This document shows positions 36,548 to 45,523 of a stretch of 64,000 bases of DNA, piece after piece. This stretch comes from Lysinibacillus agricola (GTDB lineage: Bacteria > Bacillota > Bacilli > Bacillales_A > Planococcaceae), in contig NZ_CP067341.1 of assembly GCF_016638705.1 (NCBI RefSeq), forward strand, positions 313,501 through 377,500. Direction: 5' to 3'. Made by a program: the position numbers and the translations under genes. A model generated the notes under the pieces. The model was not told the DNA's origin and made no database searches. It saw nothing but the letters and a program-made list of their open reading frames with translations. The number at the start of each line of letters is the position of its first letter. Position 1 is the first letter of the stretch.

Positions 36548-37327
36548 ATGTATCCACAGCAAGTTCATAGTTATTTACGACAATTTTTCACAGAAAATGA
36601 TTGCTGTATTTTAGGAGAAGACCATCATTATCTTACAGTGCAATTAACGGTCGATATCGATAAAAAAATAATGAACCGACCATTTTATTGGCAATACGTA
36701 GAAGCTACAAATGGTGAGCCAAATCCAGCTCAAGTAACTTTCATTACAAATCAAACAGTATCAGCTGGGAGCCTTTATGGCGAAGTTATTCATTTCGGTT
36801 CGCCGAGAATGAATCAGCTTTTTCAAGCAACAAGGGAGCTAGGAGCTTATGTTCAGCTTTTTGAAAAGGTGGATAACGAAATAGGGCAAGTTATCCTTAC
36901 TCCTTGGCTTGGTGTTAATTTTAAAGTGTCGTATTGCTGCGACCGAACGAAAGAAATGCTTTATTCATTTGGCATAAACTTGCTAACTGGGATCATAAAA
37001 GAGGATTTTCACGAGACGATATGTACATCTGAATTTGACACTGTTCTAGCAGACAATGCTTTTCATGTACAATATATCATTAAGCCTCTTAGAGCACTTG
37101 AAAGATTAAATGCTACTGTTGAAAAGATTATTGAACGAGATGACCATTCATGGGCTACTGAAGCAAAAAAACGATGGCAACGTGATCAGCGAGTACTCGA
37201 TTATTTTTATGAAGAGGAAGAAGACAAGCCAGAATGCTATGACATCGAAAAGAAGGCATTAGAGGAACAATACGATACGAAAATTAAAATAGAAATTATT
37301 AATGGTGGATTATTTTATCTTTATTAA
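36548..37327 (+). CDS. yqhG: YqhG family protein
   Basis: 259 residues, cytoplasmic. Matches YqhG in size, partner and pattern (TENDCCILGEDHHYLTVQLT, DIDKKIMNRPFYWQYVEATN, ILTPWLGVNFKVSYCCD). The C-terminus is acidic (DYFYEEEEDKPECYD). It lies directly behind yqhH, the same order as in Bacillus, so the two probably act together. Function not established. Start ATG follows GGGGAGAAG. Confidence 0.85.
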   Translation: MYPQQVHSYLRQFFTENDCCILGEDHHYLTVQLTVDIDKKIMNRPFYWQYVEATNGEPNPAQVTFITNQTVSAGSLYGEVIHFGSPRMNQLFQATRELGAYVQLFEKVDNEIGQVILTPWLGVNFKVSYCCDRTKEMLYSFGINLLTGIIKEDFHETICTSEFDTVLADNAFHVQYIIKPLRALERLNATVEKIIERDDHSWATEAKKRWQRDQRVLDYFYEEEEDKPECYDIEKKALEEQYDTKIKIEIINGGLFYLY

Positions 37328-37331
37328 ACGA

Positions 37332-37362
37332 GGAGCTGTCCTAATAGTAGGGACAGCTCCTT
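37332..37362 (+). terminator. Terminator after yqhG
   Basis: GGAGCTGTCC pairs with GGACAGCTCC across a short loop. The T tract is poor (TTG), so it may be a weak terminator. Confidence 0.6.
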
Positions 37363-37369
37363 GCCATTT

Positions 37370-37564
37370 AACTTCTTTCAGCGGGTGTCAAAACACCCGC
37401 TGAAAGAAGTTAAGCCTCCGGCGGATGTCACAGAATCGGAAAGGAGTTCACATAGGATGTTAGCCTAAAATCATCGCATCCATGCGAAAACGGCTAACTG
37501 ACCTGCGTCATGCAGGCCTAAGCACAAAGCCGATTCGGAACGCAATAATGCCGAGGCATTATTG
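37370..37564. repeat. Hairpin repeat element, copy 1
   Basis: About 195 bp. It opens with the hairpin CTTCTTTCAGCGGGTGT / ACACCCGCTGAAAGAAG, then GCCTCCGGCGG, a variable part with further short hairpins, and ends AATAATGCCGAGGCATTATT, another hairpin. Related copies lie at 49962-50030 and 57488-57715. It has no coding capacity. It behaves like a dispersed non-autonomous element. Confidence 0.7.
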
Positions 37565-37565
37565 A

Positions 37566-37883
37566 TTATTCTTCAAAAATACTTTGTAGTTGTGCCAATT
37601 TATTATCCCAAAATAAATCAAAGTACTGTAGCCAATCTTCAATTTCTTTTAGTTTTTCGGCATGTAATGTATATATTTTTTCTCGCCCCTTTTTCTGAGC
37701 GGAAACTAGTTCAGCCTGTTCAAGAATTTTTAAATGCTTCACGACAGCAGTTCGGCTTATAGAAAAATTCTCAGAAATAAGTGAGATGGGTTTATCACTT
37801 GCAGCAAGTAGCTGTAGGACATGACGTCTTGTCGGATCTGCGATTGCTTGAAAAACATCATACTTAACAGCAAGCTGTGTCAT
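37566..37883 (-). CDS. ArsR-family winged-helix repressor
   Basis: 105 residues: FQAIADPTRRHVLQLLAASD followed by NFSISRTAVVKHLKILEQAE is a classic ArsR helix-turn-helix. No metal-binding cysteine pair is seen, which fits the sub-type paired with SRPBCC proteins. The upstream SRPBCC gene overlaps it by 4 bp. A perfect 19-bp inverted repeat overlaps the operon promoter and is the likely autoregulatory operator. Confidence 0.9.
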   Translation of the reverse strand: MTQLAVKYDVFQAIADPTRRHVLQLLAASDKPISLISENFSISRTAVVKHLKILEQAELVSAQKKGREKIYTLHAEKLKEIEDWLQYFDLFWDNKLAQLQSIFEE

Positions 37884-38305
37884 TGTGATTCCACAACCGC
37901 TTTTAATTTTTGACCGACAAGCATTGTCCAGCCGCCATCCATATTTTTTCGAACAGCCTCAGTAGGCATTTTAGCTTTAGGAATGATATGTGAAGCTTCT
38001 TTCCACCCACCATGTGTTAACGTGAATTCTGTTTGCTCACCAATTTCTTTCAGTTCAAAAGTGATAAACCATCCATCTGTATCCCATGCAAAACGAACAA
38101 AGTTTGGAGCATCTATTTGTTCAACTCGACATGGTGAAGGGCCAAATGGTGATTGTATTGTAAATTCATGACCTTCAATTGGCTGAAAATCATTTGGCAT
38201 AAGCCAAGAAGCAATCTTTTCAGCGTCCGTTACTGTTTCCCATACTTTTCCGATTGGTGCATTGAGTGTCACTGTTTTAACAATATTCTCTAGTTTTTCA
38301 GTCAT
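37880..38305 (-). CDS. SRPBCC (AHSA1-like) domain protein
   Basis: 141 residues: VTLNAPIGKVWETVTDAEKI, NFVRFAWDTDGWFITFELKE and TEFTLTHGGW are typical of activator-of-Hsp90-ATPase-like START-fold proteins. They bind hydrophobic small molecules; the ligand is unknown. It is the first gene of a two-gene unit with an ArsR repressor. ATG follows AAAGGAG. Confidence 0.85.
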   Translation of the reverse strand: MTEKLENIVKTVTLNAPIGKVWETVTDAEKIASWLMPNDFQPIEGHEFTIQSPFGPSPCRVEQIDAPNFVRFAWDTDGWFITFELKEIGEQTEFTLTHGGWKEASHIIPKAKMPTEAVRKNMDGGWTMLVGQKLKAVVESQ

Positions 38306-38331
38306 TTAAAATGAACTCCTTTACAAAAAAA

Positions 38332-38384
38332 ATATAACCCTAAGGTGTTACGATCATATAACACCTTAGGGTTATATGTCAATT
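38332..38384 (-). promoter_or_regulatory. Promoter with perfect 19-bp inverted repeat (ArsR operator)
   Basis: ATATAACCCTAAGGTGTTA (38332-38350) and its exact complement (38359-38377) flank 8 bp. On the minus strand TTGACA (38384-38379), 16 bp and TATATG make a promoter whose -10 lies inside the repeat. A T8 tract follows the repeat in the transcript direction, so it might also act as an attenuator, but position favours repression by the ArsR protein. Confidence 0.75.
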
Positions 38385-38483
38385 ATAAATAATTTGGGTA
38401 AATCTTCTTTCGCGTCTTTTAGTATAGCTATACATATGCTAATATTATTTTTATAATTTTCTGACGAAAAGGGGGGCGTTAAA

Positions 38484-39122
38484 ATGGTGAACATATCAGT
38501 TTTTTTAGTAATGTGTATTTTATTAATTATTTTACCTGGCCCAGATACTGCCATCGCGACAAAAAATACACTTACCGTAAACAGAAAGGGAGGCCTACAG
38601 ACTTTACTCGGTTCGTGCTGTGGATTATTGATTCATACGTTTGCAGCAGTTATTGGACTCTCCGCGATTATTGTAAAGTCAGCATATGTATTTGCCATTT
38701 TAAAATACGTCGGAGCGGTCTATTTATGTTATTTAGGTGTCAAAACATTATGGGCATTACGAGCAATGCGCACGCAGTCTCCTGTTGTGCAAGACGAGAC
38801 TCAAATTGATCATAAGTATTCGCATCAATCATGCTTTAAGCAAGGTTTCTTAACGAACGTGACAAACCCAAAGGTGGCTGTATTTTTTCTAACATTCTTA
38901 CCTCAGTTTGTAGATGGCACGAGCGGTACATTTATGCCGTTTCTTATAATGGGGTTAATATATACTGCGTTAACAGGATTTTGGTTTGTATTCTATGTTT
39001 ACCTGTTGGATAAAATCAGCGCATTTATGAAAAAGCCAACGACGAAGGCTGTTGTCGAAGGATTGACAGGCGCAGTATTAATTGGCTTTGGTATTAAATT
39101 GGCATTAGAAAAAGCCCACTAA
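38484..39122 (+). CDS. LysE-family amino-acid exporter
   Basis: 212 residues, six helices. LIILPGPDTAIATKNTLTVN and KGGLQTLLGSCCGLLIHTFA match the LysE/RhtB signature, and QGFLTNVTNPKVAVFFLTFL is the second conserved block. It exports an amino acid or analogue; substrate not decidable. It is divergent from the SRPBCC/ArsR pair. ATG follows GGGGGG. Confidence 0.85.
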   Translation: MVNISVFLVMCILLIILPGPDTAIATKNTLTVNRKGGLQTLLGSCCGLLIHTFAAVIGLSAIIVKSAYVFAILKYVGAVYLCYLGVKTLWALRAMRTQSPVVQDETQIDHKYSHQSCFKQGFLTNVTNPKVAVFFLTFLPQFVDGTSGTFMPFLIMGLIYTALTGFWFVFYVYLLDKISAFMKKPTTKAVVEGLTGAVLIGFGIKLALEKAH

Positions 39123-39258
39123 GATTTTATTAAAAGTCAACCTTTTAACTAAATTCGTTAAAATAATTGGACCTAAATAGAATGTTATACATTTTATTTA
39201 GATTTGAAACGGATTTAGTTTTATAAAAAAGATTGATCATTTATAATAAAGTTTGATT

Positions 39259-39291
39259 AAAAATCCTGTGTTGATATGCAGGATTTTTTTT
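39259..39291 (+). terminator. Terminator after lysE-type gene
   Basis: AAAATCCTG and CAGGATTTT stem with a run of eight T. Confidence 0.85.
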
Positions 39292-39371
39292 GTTCAACAA
39301 ACGGGCCATTTTGCTGAACAAATTATGCTAAAGTTGAAATAATAGTAAGGCAAAAGAAGGGAGATTCTAAT

Positions 39372-39677
39372 ATGGATTTAGCTTCGGAAATCGCTCGCAC
39401 TTTACTACCTCTTGTAATAGTAGGTGGAATTGCGGTATTCGTAATTAAAAGACTGGAACATAAATATAAGAAAGGCTCCTTGGGTAAGAAAAAATCAAAA
39501 GGCGCTCAAAATTTATTAGATAGTTTAATACCATTGGGAATGTTGAGTGGTTGTGTTGTTGGTATACTCCTTAGCATATTTTCCCCAATCTCTTTACTTT
39601 CTGCAATTCCTTTAGGAGCTGGAATAGGTTTCTTATTTGGATACTTTACTTATGAAATTTATAGCAAAAAAGAATAA
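39372..39677 (+). CDS. Small membrane protein, unknown
   Basis: 101 residues with three helices (residues 8-27, 51-69, 73-94) and a basic loop KYKKGSLGKKKSKG between the first two. AAGGGAG precedes ATG. A single-gene unit between terminators; no family recognised. Confidence 0.65.
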   Translation: MDLASEIARTLLPLVIVGGIAVFVIKRLEHKYKKGSLGKKKSKGAQNLLDSLIPLGMLSGCVVGILLSIFSPISLLSAIPLGAGIGFLFGYFTYEIYSKKE

Positions 39678-39737
39678 AGATTTATAAAGTATACAAAATA
39701 AACGTTAATAACGTTCCCAAATGAAAGTTAGGTAACC

Positions 39738-39772
39738 ACTCCTCCCCATTCAATTGAATGGGGGGAGTTTGG
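39738..39772 (+). terminator. Terminator-like hairpin
   Basis: ACTCCTCCCCATTCA pairs with TGAATGGGGGGAGT, then TTG. The T tract is short. Confidence 0.55.
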
Positions 39773-39862
39773 GTTGTTTATAATCAGTATGTCCGCAAAA
39801 ATTTGAAAGAGAAGGGAATGTTTCTTTATGCCGAGACAGAATAATCAAAAAAAAAAATAAAA

Positions 39863-39904
39863 GACAAAAGGCACCGAGAAAAGTAAAACTCGATGCCTTT
39901 TGTC
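39863..39904. terminator. Stem-loop with poly-A lead
   Basis: GACAAAAGGCA and TGCCTTTTGTC with an inner CGAG/CTCG pairing, after A11. Just before it an ATG (39829) opens MPRQNNQKKK and stops. It may be the closed-up remains of a small gene or a terminator read from the minus strand. Confidence 0.4.
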
Positions 39905-39980
39905 GAAAATCGAGGGCAAATCCCCCTTTTTAACCACAACGTTTTTCACTTTAATTCGTTCTCAAAGCGCTTTCGTAATA

Positions 39981-40079
39981 CTAATAATTTGTTAGCGGAA
40001 GAAATGGATTGTTATCTTTAAACACAAGTAGCTCATATTTACTTTCAATATAATTCGGACAAAACTCAAACCAATACAA
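39981..40079 (-). pseudogene. Integrase N-terminus remnant, 32 codons
   Basis: TTG at 40079 follows AGGAGG by seven bases. It encodes MYWFEFCPNYIESKYELLVF and then KDNNPFLPLTNY before TAG (39983-39981). FLPLTNYY-type sequences are found near the start of some transposon tyrosine recombinases; the frame after the stop continues only briefly. A truncated recombinase start is the best guess; a genuine 32-residue peptide is possible. Confidence 0.35.
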
Positions 40080-40341
40080 TTTCCAACCTCCTATAACAAG
40101 AATTTGTGTTCCCATCCTAATGTTTTTCTTAGTCATTGTAAAAGGTTTAATCTTTTAATAATTTCATTAGAAAAAGTTAACCACAATAAAAATGCACATT
40201 ACTAAAAAATGAATTAGTAATGTGCATTCTTATTAAATGTGTAACATTGTAAACGAAATATTGTCTGATAAGATTTAATGTACAATTACTTGTACTTAAT
40301 CTTACAGAGTAAGGCCTTTTTTTTACGAAATCTTTAGAAGT

Positions 40342-41109
40342 TTAACTATGATCATTGATATCTATCCCTTTTTCATTCCAATAAAATCGCATCGCATGTG
40401 CGAGCCACTCATCTTCCTCTGATGAAAGAGGGGACGGGAAGAGCTGGGCATTCTGCTCAAATTCAATATCTTGATCTTTAAGATTTTTCACCAGCTCAAT
40501 AGTGCCGGGGTACAATTCAAGAGATAGCTCGAAGTACTGCTTTAACAATGATTGAATATGAGGATTACCTGGATCCTGACCATAAGCTGCTTTTAATTCA
40601 CTGTAAACCTGTGCCATCTTTTTGTTTAGCTCCATATGCTTTTGCTCAGGTATATTAAACATTTCCTCAACCATATCTTTTGGAAAGTAACTTGATAGCC
40701 ATTCTTTTTGTTCTTCTTCTTTGTGAATATTGTGGATAAGCGTCATAAAGATATTTGCGTTAATAGTGCCTTGCTCATCCATCATAAATAGGGCATGATC
40801 CAAAGTCCGAATTACACGATTAAGATGCTCTTTTTTTTGAAGCATCTCTTGCTTTTGAAATTCTAGTGATTCTTTTAAATCCCAATCCTTTAAATGGATT
40901 AATTCATGGATTTTTTCCAATGAATAGCCTAGAAATTTAAGTGACACGATCTTTTGTAACTGCATGATATTTTCATTTGAGTAAAACCTTTTGCCAGTTG
41001 AAGATGTAAAGGATGGCTTCAATAAATCAATTTCATCATAATAATGCAAAGTTCGTATGGTTAACCCTGTTTTTTTAGCAAACTCGCCAATCGAGTATTG
41101 TGTAGACAT
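40342..41109 (-). CDS. MerR-family regulator with TipAS-like C-domain
   Basis: 255 residues. MerR helix-turn-helix YSIGEFAKKTGLTIRTLHYY and DEIDLLKPSFTSSTGKRFYS, then a coiled coil (QKQEMLQKKEHLNRVIRTLD) and a helical C-terminal domain of the TipAS kind (MAQVYSELKAAYGQDPGNPH, EEDEWLAHAMRFYWNEKG). Such regulators bind drugs or peptides and activate genes between overlong-spaced promoter elements. No clear target beside it. ATG start; GAGGAGG upstream. Confidence 0.9.
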   Translation of the reverse strand: MSTQYSIGEFAKKTGLTIRTLHYYDEIDLLKPSFTSSTGKRFYSNENIMQLQKIVSLKFLGYSLEKIHELIHLKDWDLKESLEFQKQEMLQKKEHLNRVIRTLDHALFMMDEQGTINANIFMTLIHNIHKEEEQKEWLSSYFPKDMVEEMFNIPEQKHMELNKKMAQVYSELKAAYGQDPGNPHIQSLLKQYFELSLELYPGTIELVKNLKDQDIEFEQNAQLFPSPLSSEEDEWLAHAMRFYWNEKGIDINDHS

Positions 41110-41216
41110 TGTATGACCTCCTCGTTACTTGTTATCTCCATTGTAAAAGCTAACGTAACGTGAGATGCAAGAGGAAAAATGTATTTTGTAATAAAACATA
41201 TGCCATGTATATAAGT

Positions 41217-41280
41217 TGATTGGAGGGGGGGGTGGGCACGCCCAGGAAAGCGCTCAGTCGGAACGGAAATCGACTAACGT
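41217..41280. repeat. Bacillaceae-type intergenic repeat, copy 2
   Basis: Starts GTTGATTGGAGGGGGGGG, contains CCAGGAAAGCGCTCAGTCGG and ends AACGGAAATCGACTAAC. Same family as 34838-34911, with an internal deletion. The gap 41110-41466 contains nothing else apart from the atoE terminator. Confidence 0.6.
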
Positions 41281-41404
41281 TATGGTGATAATCAAAAATT
41301 TTAAAAAAATTACCCTTTTGTAAAAATGTCATCTCTAACTTTTGGTGTGATGAACCAATATTTGTCTAAATGATTTAAAGGATCTTTTTAGCCTTTGAAG
41401 GGTA

Positions 41405-41448
41405 CAAAAAAACTCCACGAAAATGTTTGTATTGCATTTCGTGAAGTT
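41405..41448 (-). terminator. Terminator of atoE
   Basis: On the minus strand AACTTCACGAAATG pairs with CATTTTCGTGGAGTT, followed by seven T. Confidence 0.85.
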
Positions 41449-41466
41449 TAAATACTTTATATTCGG

Positions 41467-42780
41467 CTAGAAGAAAAGGAAGCCAATGCTAATAATAATG
41501 CCCGTAAAGATTAAAATGAATAAACAAAAGCCCATTATATCCCTAGCCTTTAAGCCAGCTATTGCAAGGGCTGGTAGTGCCCAGAACGGTTGAATCATAT
41601 TCGTCCAAGCATCACCCCACGCGATAGCCATAGCAGTTTTAGCATAGTCGGCACCTAAAGTAGATGCAGCATCTAGCATAATAGGAGCTTGCACCGCCCA
41701 TTGTCCACCGCCTGATGGAACAAAGAAGTTAACAAGTCCTGCTGAGAAAAATGTGAACAAATAGAAGGTATGTTCATTAGAAATATTAACGAACCATTCT
41801 GAGAATACAGCAGCTAAACCAGAAGCGGTCATCATGCCCATAATCCCTGCATAAAACGGAAATTGAAAAACAATGCCTGTTGTTGTTTTAATCGCATCTT
41901 GTGCAGCAGCAAGGAAACGCTGTGGTGTCCCGTGAAAAAGGATACCTAACACAATAAAAATCGTATTAATCACATTTAAATCAAGGACAAAACCTTTCGT
42001 AATAAAATGATGTAATAAATATACAAGTCCAATAATACCAATTAAAATTGTTAAAATATAACTCCGTTCAGAGCGGCTGGCAAAACTGTTTTCGGGCTTA
42101 GGCAACTCTGTTTTTTCTTCCACTAATAAAGCAGGGTCAACCTCAACCGTCTCCTCTTCCTTTGGCATCATCCAACGATTAAACAACGGCAAAGTTAAGA
42201 CGATAACAATTACTATAAATAAGTTATATGTTGAAAATAGTGTAACATTTGTTGGTATGATACCCATAATGTCAGCAAACTTATGACCTTCAGTCGCAAT
42301 AGATAATGGAATTGAGCCAGCTAATCCACCATGCCAAATAACAAAGCCTGAATAGGCACTGGCGATTAATAAGCGATAATCTACTTTTTTAACATGACGA
42401 GCAATTTCCTTTGCAAAGAGGGCACCAATGACAAGTCCAAATCCCCAGTTAATCCAGCAAGCAATTAATGATACGAATGTAACAATGATAATAGCCATAC
42501 CTGGTGTTTTTATTTTACTTGCAATGGCTGATAATCCCTTTTTAAAGACAGGACTATTCGCCAAAATGTGACCTGCAGCTAAGACAATCACCATTTGCAT
42601 TGTAAATTCTAATAAATTCCAAAAGCTACCTCCCCAAAATGTCACCATATCGAGTGGAGAAGAATCTGTTAATGTAACCCCTAATAATAATGTTAATACC
42701 GTGAGTATAGTGACAAAAATGTATGGATCAGGTAAATATTTTTCCATGATAGCGTTAGAAATTCTTGTTAGTGTTTTCAT
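41467..42780 (-). CDS. atoE: Short-chain fatty acid transporter AtoE
   Basis: 437 residues, about 10-12 helices, AtoE/TIGR00366 family. Characteristic blocks include MEKYLPDPYIFVTILTVLTL at the N-terminus, WGFGLVIGALFAKEIARHVK, LVNFFVPSGGGQWAVQAPIM (about 345) and AWGDAWTNMIQPFWALPALA (about 388). It takes up short-chain fatty acids or acetoacetate. It is divergent from a LysR gene followed by scoA-scoB CoA transferase, which together make an uptake-and-activation module. Confidence 0.9.
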   Translation of the reverse strand: MKTLTRISNAIMEKYLPDPYIFVTILTVLTLLLGVTLTDSSPLDMVTFWGGSFWNLLEFTMQMVIVLAAGHILANSPVFKKGLSAIASKIKTPGMAIIIVTFVSLIACWINWGFGLVIGALFAKEIARHVKKVDYRLLIASAYSGFVIWHGGLAGSIPLSIATEGHKFADIMGIIPTNVTLFSTYNLFIVIVIVLTLPLFNRWMMPKEEETVEVDPALLVEEKTELPKPENSFASRSERSYILTILIGIIGLVYLLHHFITKGFVLDLNVINTIFIVLGILFHGTPQRFLAAAQDAIKTTTGIVFQFPFYAGIMGMMTASGLAAVFSEWFVNISNEHTFYLFTFFSAGLVNFFVPSGGGQWAVQAPIMLDAASTLGADYAKTAMAIAWGDAWTNMIQPFWALPALAIAGLKARDIMGFCLFILIFTGIIISIGFLFF

Positions 42781-43064
42781 GTTAGAAATCCCCTTTCCTT
42801 TTCTGCCATCCCTTAATGCTAATTGTACATAGAAAAATGAATATTTAAAGATAAAAACGGAATTAAATACAATAATAGAAACTTAAAGTAGAAATAAAAC
42901 TCATGGTCATTATTGCGAATATTGCATAATTAAATAGTATTGGAATCACCAGAAAGTCTTTCCGTTATTGTATTTCTCTTAGATATTTTTTAGAAGAAGG
43001 ATTAGTAGAAAATGAGGAGAATTTATTACTAAATAGTAGTTTTGGGAATATTTTTTATAACAAA

Positions 43065-43077
43065 TTAGAATAAATAG
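43065..43077 (+). promoter_or_regulatory. TTAGAATAAATAG motif before lysR-type gene
   Basis: The 13-mer TTAGAATAAATAG lies 11 bp before the LysR start codon and recurs exactly at 43991, before scoA. An imperfect palindrome ATTATTGCGAATATTGCATAAT also lies in the atoE/lysR gap (about 42918-42939). Either could be a LysR-type binding site. Confidence 0.45.
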
Positions 43078-43088
43078 GGGGTATCTAC

Positions 43089-43967
43089 ATGGAGTTACGG
43101 GACTTAAAAGCATTTATGACTGTTGTTGAACATGGGAGTTTTACAAAGGCAGCTAGTGAATCCTTTGTGTCACAGCCTTCATTAAGCAAAAGTATTAAAA
43201 AGTTGGAAGATACTCTTCATGTGGAATTATTAAATCGATCTACACGTAATGTAGAGTTAACAGACGCAGGTAGTATTGTTTATAAACAAGGACAAAAAAT
43301 AATACGTTCTGTACACGATTTACATATATTACTGGATGATTTATCGAACATCAAAACAGGCTCTATTAAATTAGGGATTCCACCGTTAATTGGCACACTG
43401 TTTTTCCCAGAAATTGCGCGAAAGTTTCATAAGCAGTATCCAAAGGTACATTTAGAGCTTGTGGAACGTGGAGCTAAAATGATTGGAACATTAGTAGAAA
43501 ATGGCGATGTTGATATGGGGATTGTTGTGATACCTACAGATGAAAGGAAATTTTCTGTCCAATCATTTGTGGAAGACCAATTTTTTGTCTTTATTAATGA
43601 GTCCCATCCATTAGCTCAGCAAGAACATATTTTATTACAAGATTTAAAAAATGAAACATTCATTATCTTTACAGAGGAATTCACACTGCATGATTATGTG
43701 ATTAAATCATGTAAAAGCGTAGGATTTACACCAATAATCGGCTATAAAAGCTCTCAATGGGATTTAATAGTGGAGCTAGTATCCTCGAATTTAGGGGTGA
43801 CACTTTTACCATATTCAATTGCCGCAAAGCAGACGAATAAAAATGTGAAAATTATACCGTTACTTAACTTTGACATGCCATGGCGTTTAGGTGTTATTAC
43901 GAAGAAGAATACATATCAATCCTTTGCATTAAAGCAGCTACTCAATACAATTCGTTCTGAAGAGTAA
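43089..43967 (+). CDS. LysR-family transcriptional regulator
   Basis: 292 residues. The N-terminal LysR winged helix is clear (DLKAFMTVVEHGSFTKAASE, SFVSQPSLSKSIKKLEDTL). The rest is the two-lobed effector domain (LGIPPLIGTLFFPEIARKFH, GVTLLPYSIAAKQTN). Between divergent atoE and downstream scoAB, it probably activates both in response to a short-chain acid or its CoA ester. Confidence 0.9.
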   Translation: MELRDLKAFMTVVEHGSFTKAASESFVSQPSLSKSIKKLEDTLHVELLNRSTRNVELTDAGSIVYKQGQKIIRSVHDLHILLDDLSNIKTGSIKLGIPPLIGTLFFPEIARKFHKQYPKVHLELVERGAKMIGTLVENGDVDMGIVVIPTDERKFSVQSFVEDQFFVFINESHPLAQQEHILLQDLKNETFIIFTEEFTLHDYVIKSCKSVGFTPIIGYKSSQWDLIVELVSSNLGVTLLPYSIAAKQTNKNVKIIPLLNFDMPWRLGVITKKNTYQSFALKQLLNTIRSEE

Positions 43968-43990
43968 GGTAGAAATTGATTTATGCACTT

Positions 43991-44009
43991 TTAGAATAAA
44001 TAGTATTCT
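43991..44009 (+). promoter_or_regulatory. Dyad upstream of scoA
   Basis: AGAATAAATAGTATTCT (43993-44009) is a perfect inverted repeat (AGAATA/TATTCT) within the lysR-scoA gap. Its left part repeats the 13-mer found before the LysR gene. Candidate LysR operator. Confidence 0.5.
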
Positions 44010-44086
44010 AATTAATTCCTTTACTTATAAAATGATAGTAAGGTAGAATTTTTCTTAATAAACGAGAAATTTTAGGGGGTTTCGAT

Positions 44087-44794
44087 ATGGGGAAGGGGAA
44101 AGTGTGGAATTCGTTTGAGGAGGCCATTGCTGATATTAAAGATGGGGATACGTTAGCAGTAGGGGGCTTTGGGCTGTGTGGTATTCCTGAAAAATCAATT
44201 GCAGCGTTAGTTCAAAGGGGAACAAAGGACTTAACAGTTGTAAGCAATAACTGCGGTGTGGATGATTGGGGTTTAGGGCTTTTATTAGCAAATAAACAAA
44301 TCAAAAAAATGATTGCATCCTATGTAGGTGAAAATAAAATTTTCGAGCAGCAATTTTTAAGTGGAGAGCTTGAAGTAGAATTGACACCACAAGGTACGTT
44401 GGCAGAGCGTATGCGAGCTGGCGGAGCTGGGATTCCAGGCTTTTACACAGCTACTGGAGTGGGAACACCCATTGCTGAGGGGAAGGAAGTAAAGGTCTTT
44501 GATGGGAAGGAATATATTTTAGAAAAAGGAATTGTCGCAGATTTTGCGCTTGTCAAGGCGTGGAAGGCAGACAAGCTAGGTAATTTAGTTTTCAGAAAAA
44601 CATCACGTAACTTTAATCCACTAGCTGCAATGGCAGGGAAAATTACGATTGTAGAAGTAGAGGAAATCGTTGAAGTCGGAGAGCTAGATCCTGATTATGT
44701 TCATACACCTGGAGTGTTCGTGCAACGCGTTTTACTAGGTGGCAATTATGAGAAGCGTATTGAGCGTTTGACGGTAAAAAAGGGGGATGCGTGA
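44087..44794 (+). CDS. scoA: 3-oxoacid CoA-transferase subunit A
   Basis: 235 residues. [20 protein letters not shown] (about residue 20) is the CoA-binding glycine motif of subunit A, and [18 protein letters not shown] (about 110) is the second signature. With subunit B it moves CoA from succinyl- or acyl-CoA to acetoacetate or another short acid. It overlaps scoB (TGATG). ATG follows TAGGGGG. Confidence 0.9.
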   Translation: MGKGKVWNSFEEAIADIKDGDTLAVGGFGLCGIPEKSIAALVQRGTKDLTVVSNNCGVDDWGLGLLLANKQIKKMIASYVGENKIFEQQFLSGELEVELTPQGTLAERMRAGGAGIPGFYTATGVGTPIAEGKEVKVFDGKEYILEKGIVADFALVKAWKADKLGNLVFRKTSRNFNPLAAMAGKITIVEVEEIVEVGELDPDYVHTPGVFVQRVLLGGNYEKRIERLTVKKGDA

Positions 44795-45435
44795 TGGCTG
44801 ATACAAGACAAAGAATAGTGAACAGAGCAGTAAAAGAAATACAAAATGGTATGAACGTCAATTTAGGTATTGGTATCCCAACGCTAGTAGCCAATGCAAT
44901 TCCTTCTGATTATGACGTCCTTTTACAATCAGAAAACGGACTCCTTGGTATTGGGCCATACCCAGCAAAAGACGCGGTCGATCCGGATTTAATTAATGCG
45001 GGTAAAGAAACGGTCACTGCAGTTCCGGGTGCCTCTTTCTTTGACAGTGCCGAATCATTTGCCATGATTCGCGGAGGTCATATCGATTTGGCTATTTTAG
45101 GTGGCATGGAAGTATCAGAAACGGGTGACCTTGCGAACTGGATGATACCAGGGAAAATGGTGAAAGGTATGGGAGGCGCCATGGACCTTGTAGTCGGAGC
45201 GAAAAGAGTAATTGTCGTGATGGAGCATGTCAATAAAAACGGTGAGTCAAAAATTAAAAAACAATGTGAGCTACCGTTAACAGGCAAAGGCGTTGTGCAT
45301 AGATTAATTACAGACCTAGCTGTTTTCGACTTTACTGAGGAAGGTATGCAGTTAATAGAATTAGCAGAGGGTGTCACTTTAGAAGAAGTAACAGAGAAGA
45401 CAGCTGCTTCATTTAGCGTAGCTTTAACAATATAA
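44794..45435 (+). CDS. scoB: 3-oxoacid CoA-transferase subunit B
   Basis: 213 residues. The catalytic glutamate lies in [15 protein letters not shown] (about residue 46), and [20 protein letters not shown] (about 94) is conserved. It completes the heterodimeric CoA transferase with ScoA. ATG 44794 overlaps the scoA stop (TGATG) and has GGGGGA upstream. The 21-bp array C lies about 90 bp after its stop; no classical terminator is seen. Confidence 0.9.
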   Translation: MADTRQRIVNRAVKEIQNGMNVNLGIGIPTLVANAIPSDYDVLLQSENGLLGIGPYPAKDAVDPDLINAGKETVTAVPGASFFDSAESFAMIRGGHIDLAILGGMEVSETGDLANWMIPGKMVKGMGGAMDLVVGAKRVIVVMEHVNKNGESKIKKQCELPLTGKGVVHRLITDLAVFDFTEEGMQLIELAEGVTLEEVTEKTAASFSVALTI

Positions 45436-45523
45436 GTTTAATCTTCATTTTGCAAAGGCTTAGTGAAAGTGAAACGTCAGCTATCGATAGAATATGTGAT
45501 TTTTTAAGGTAATATTGGCGCTT

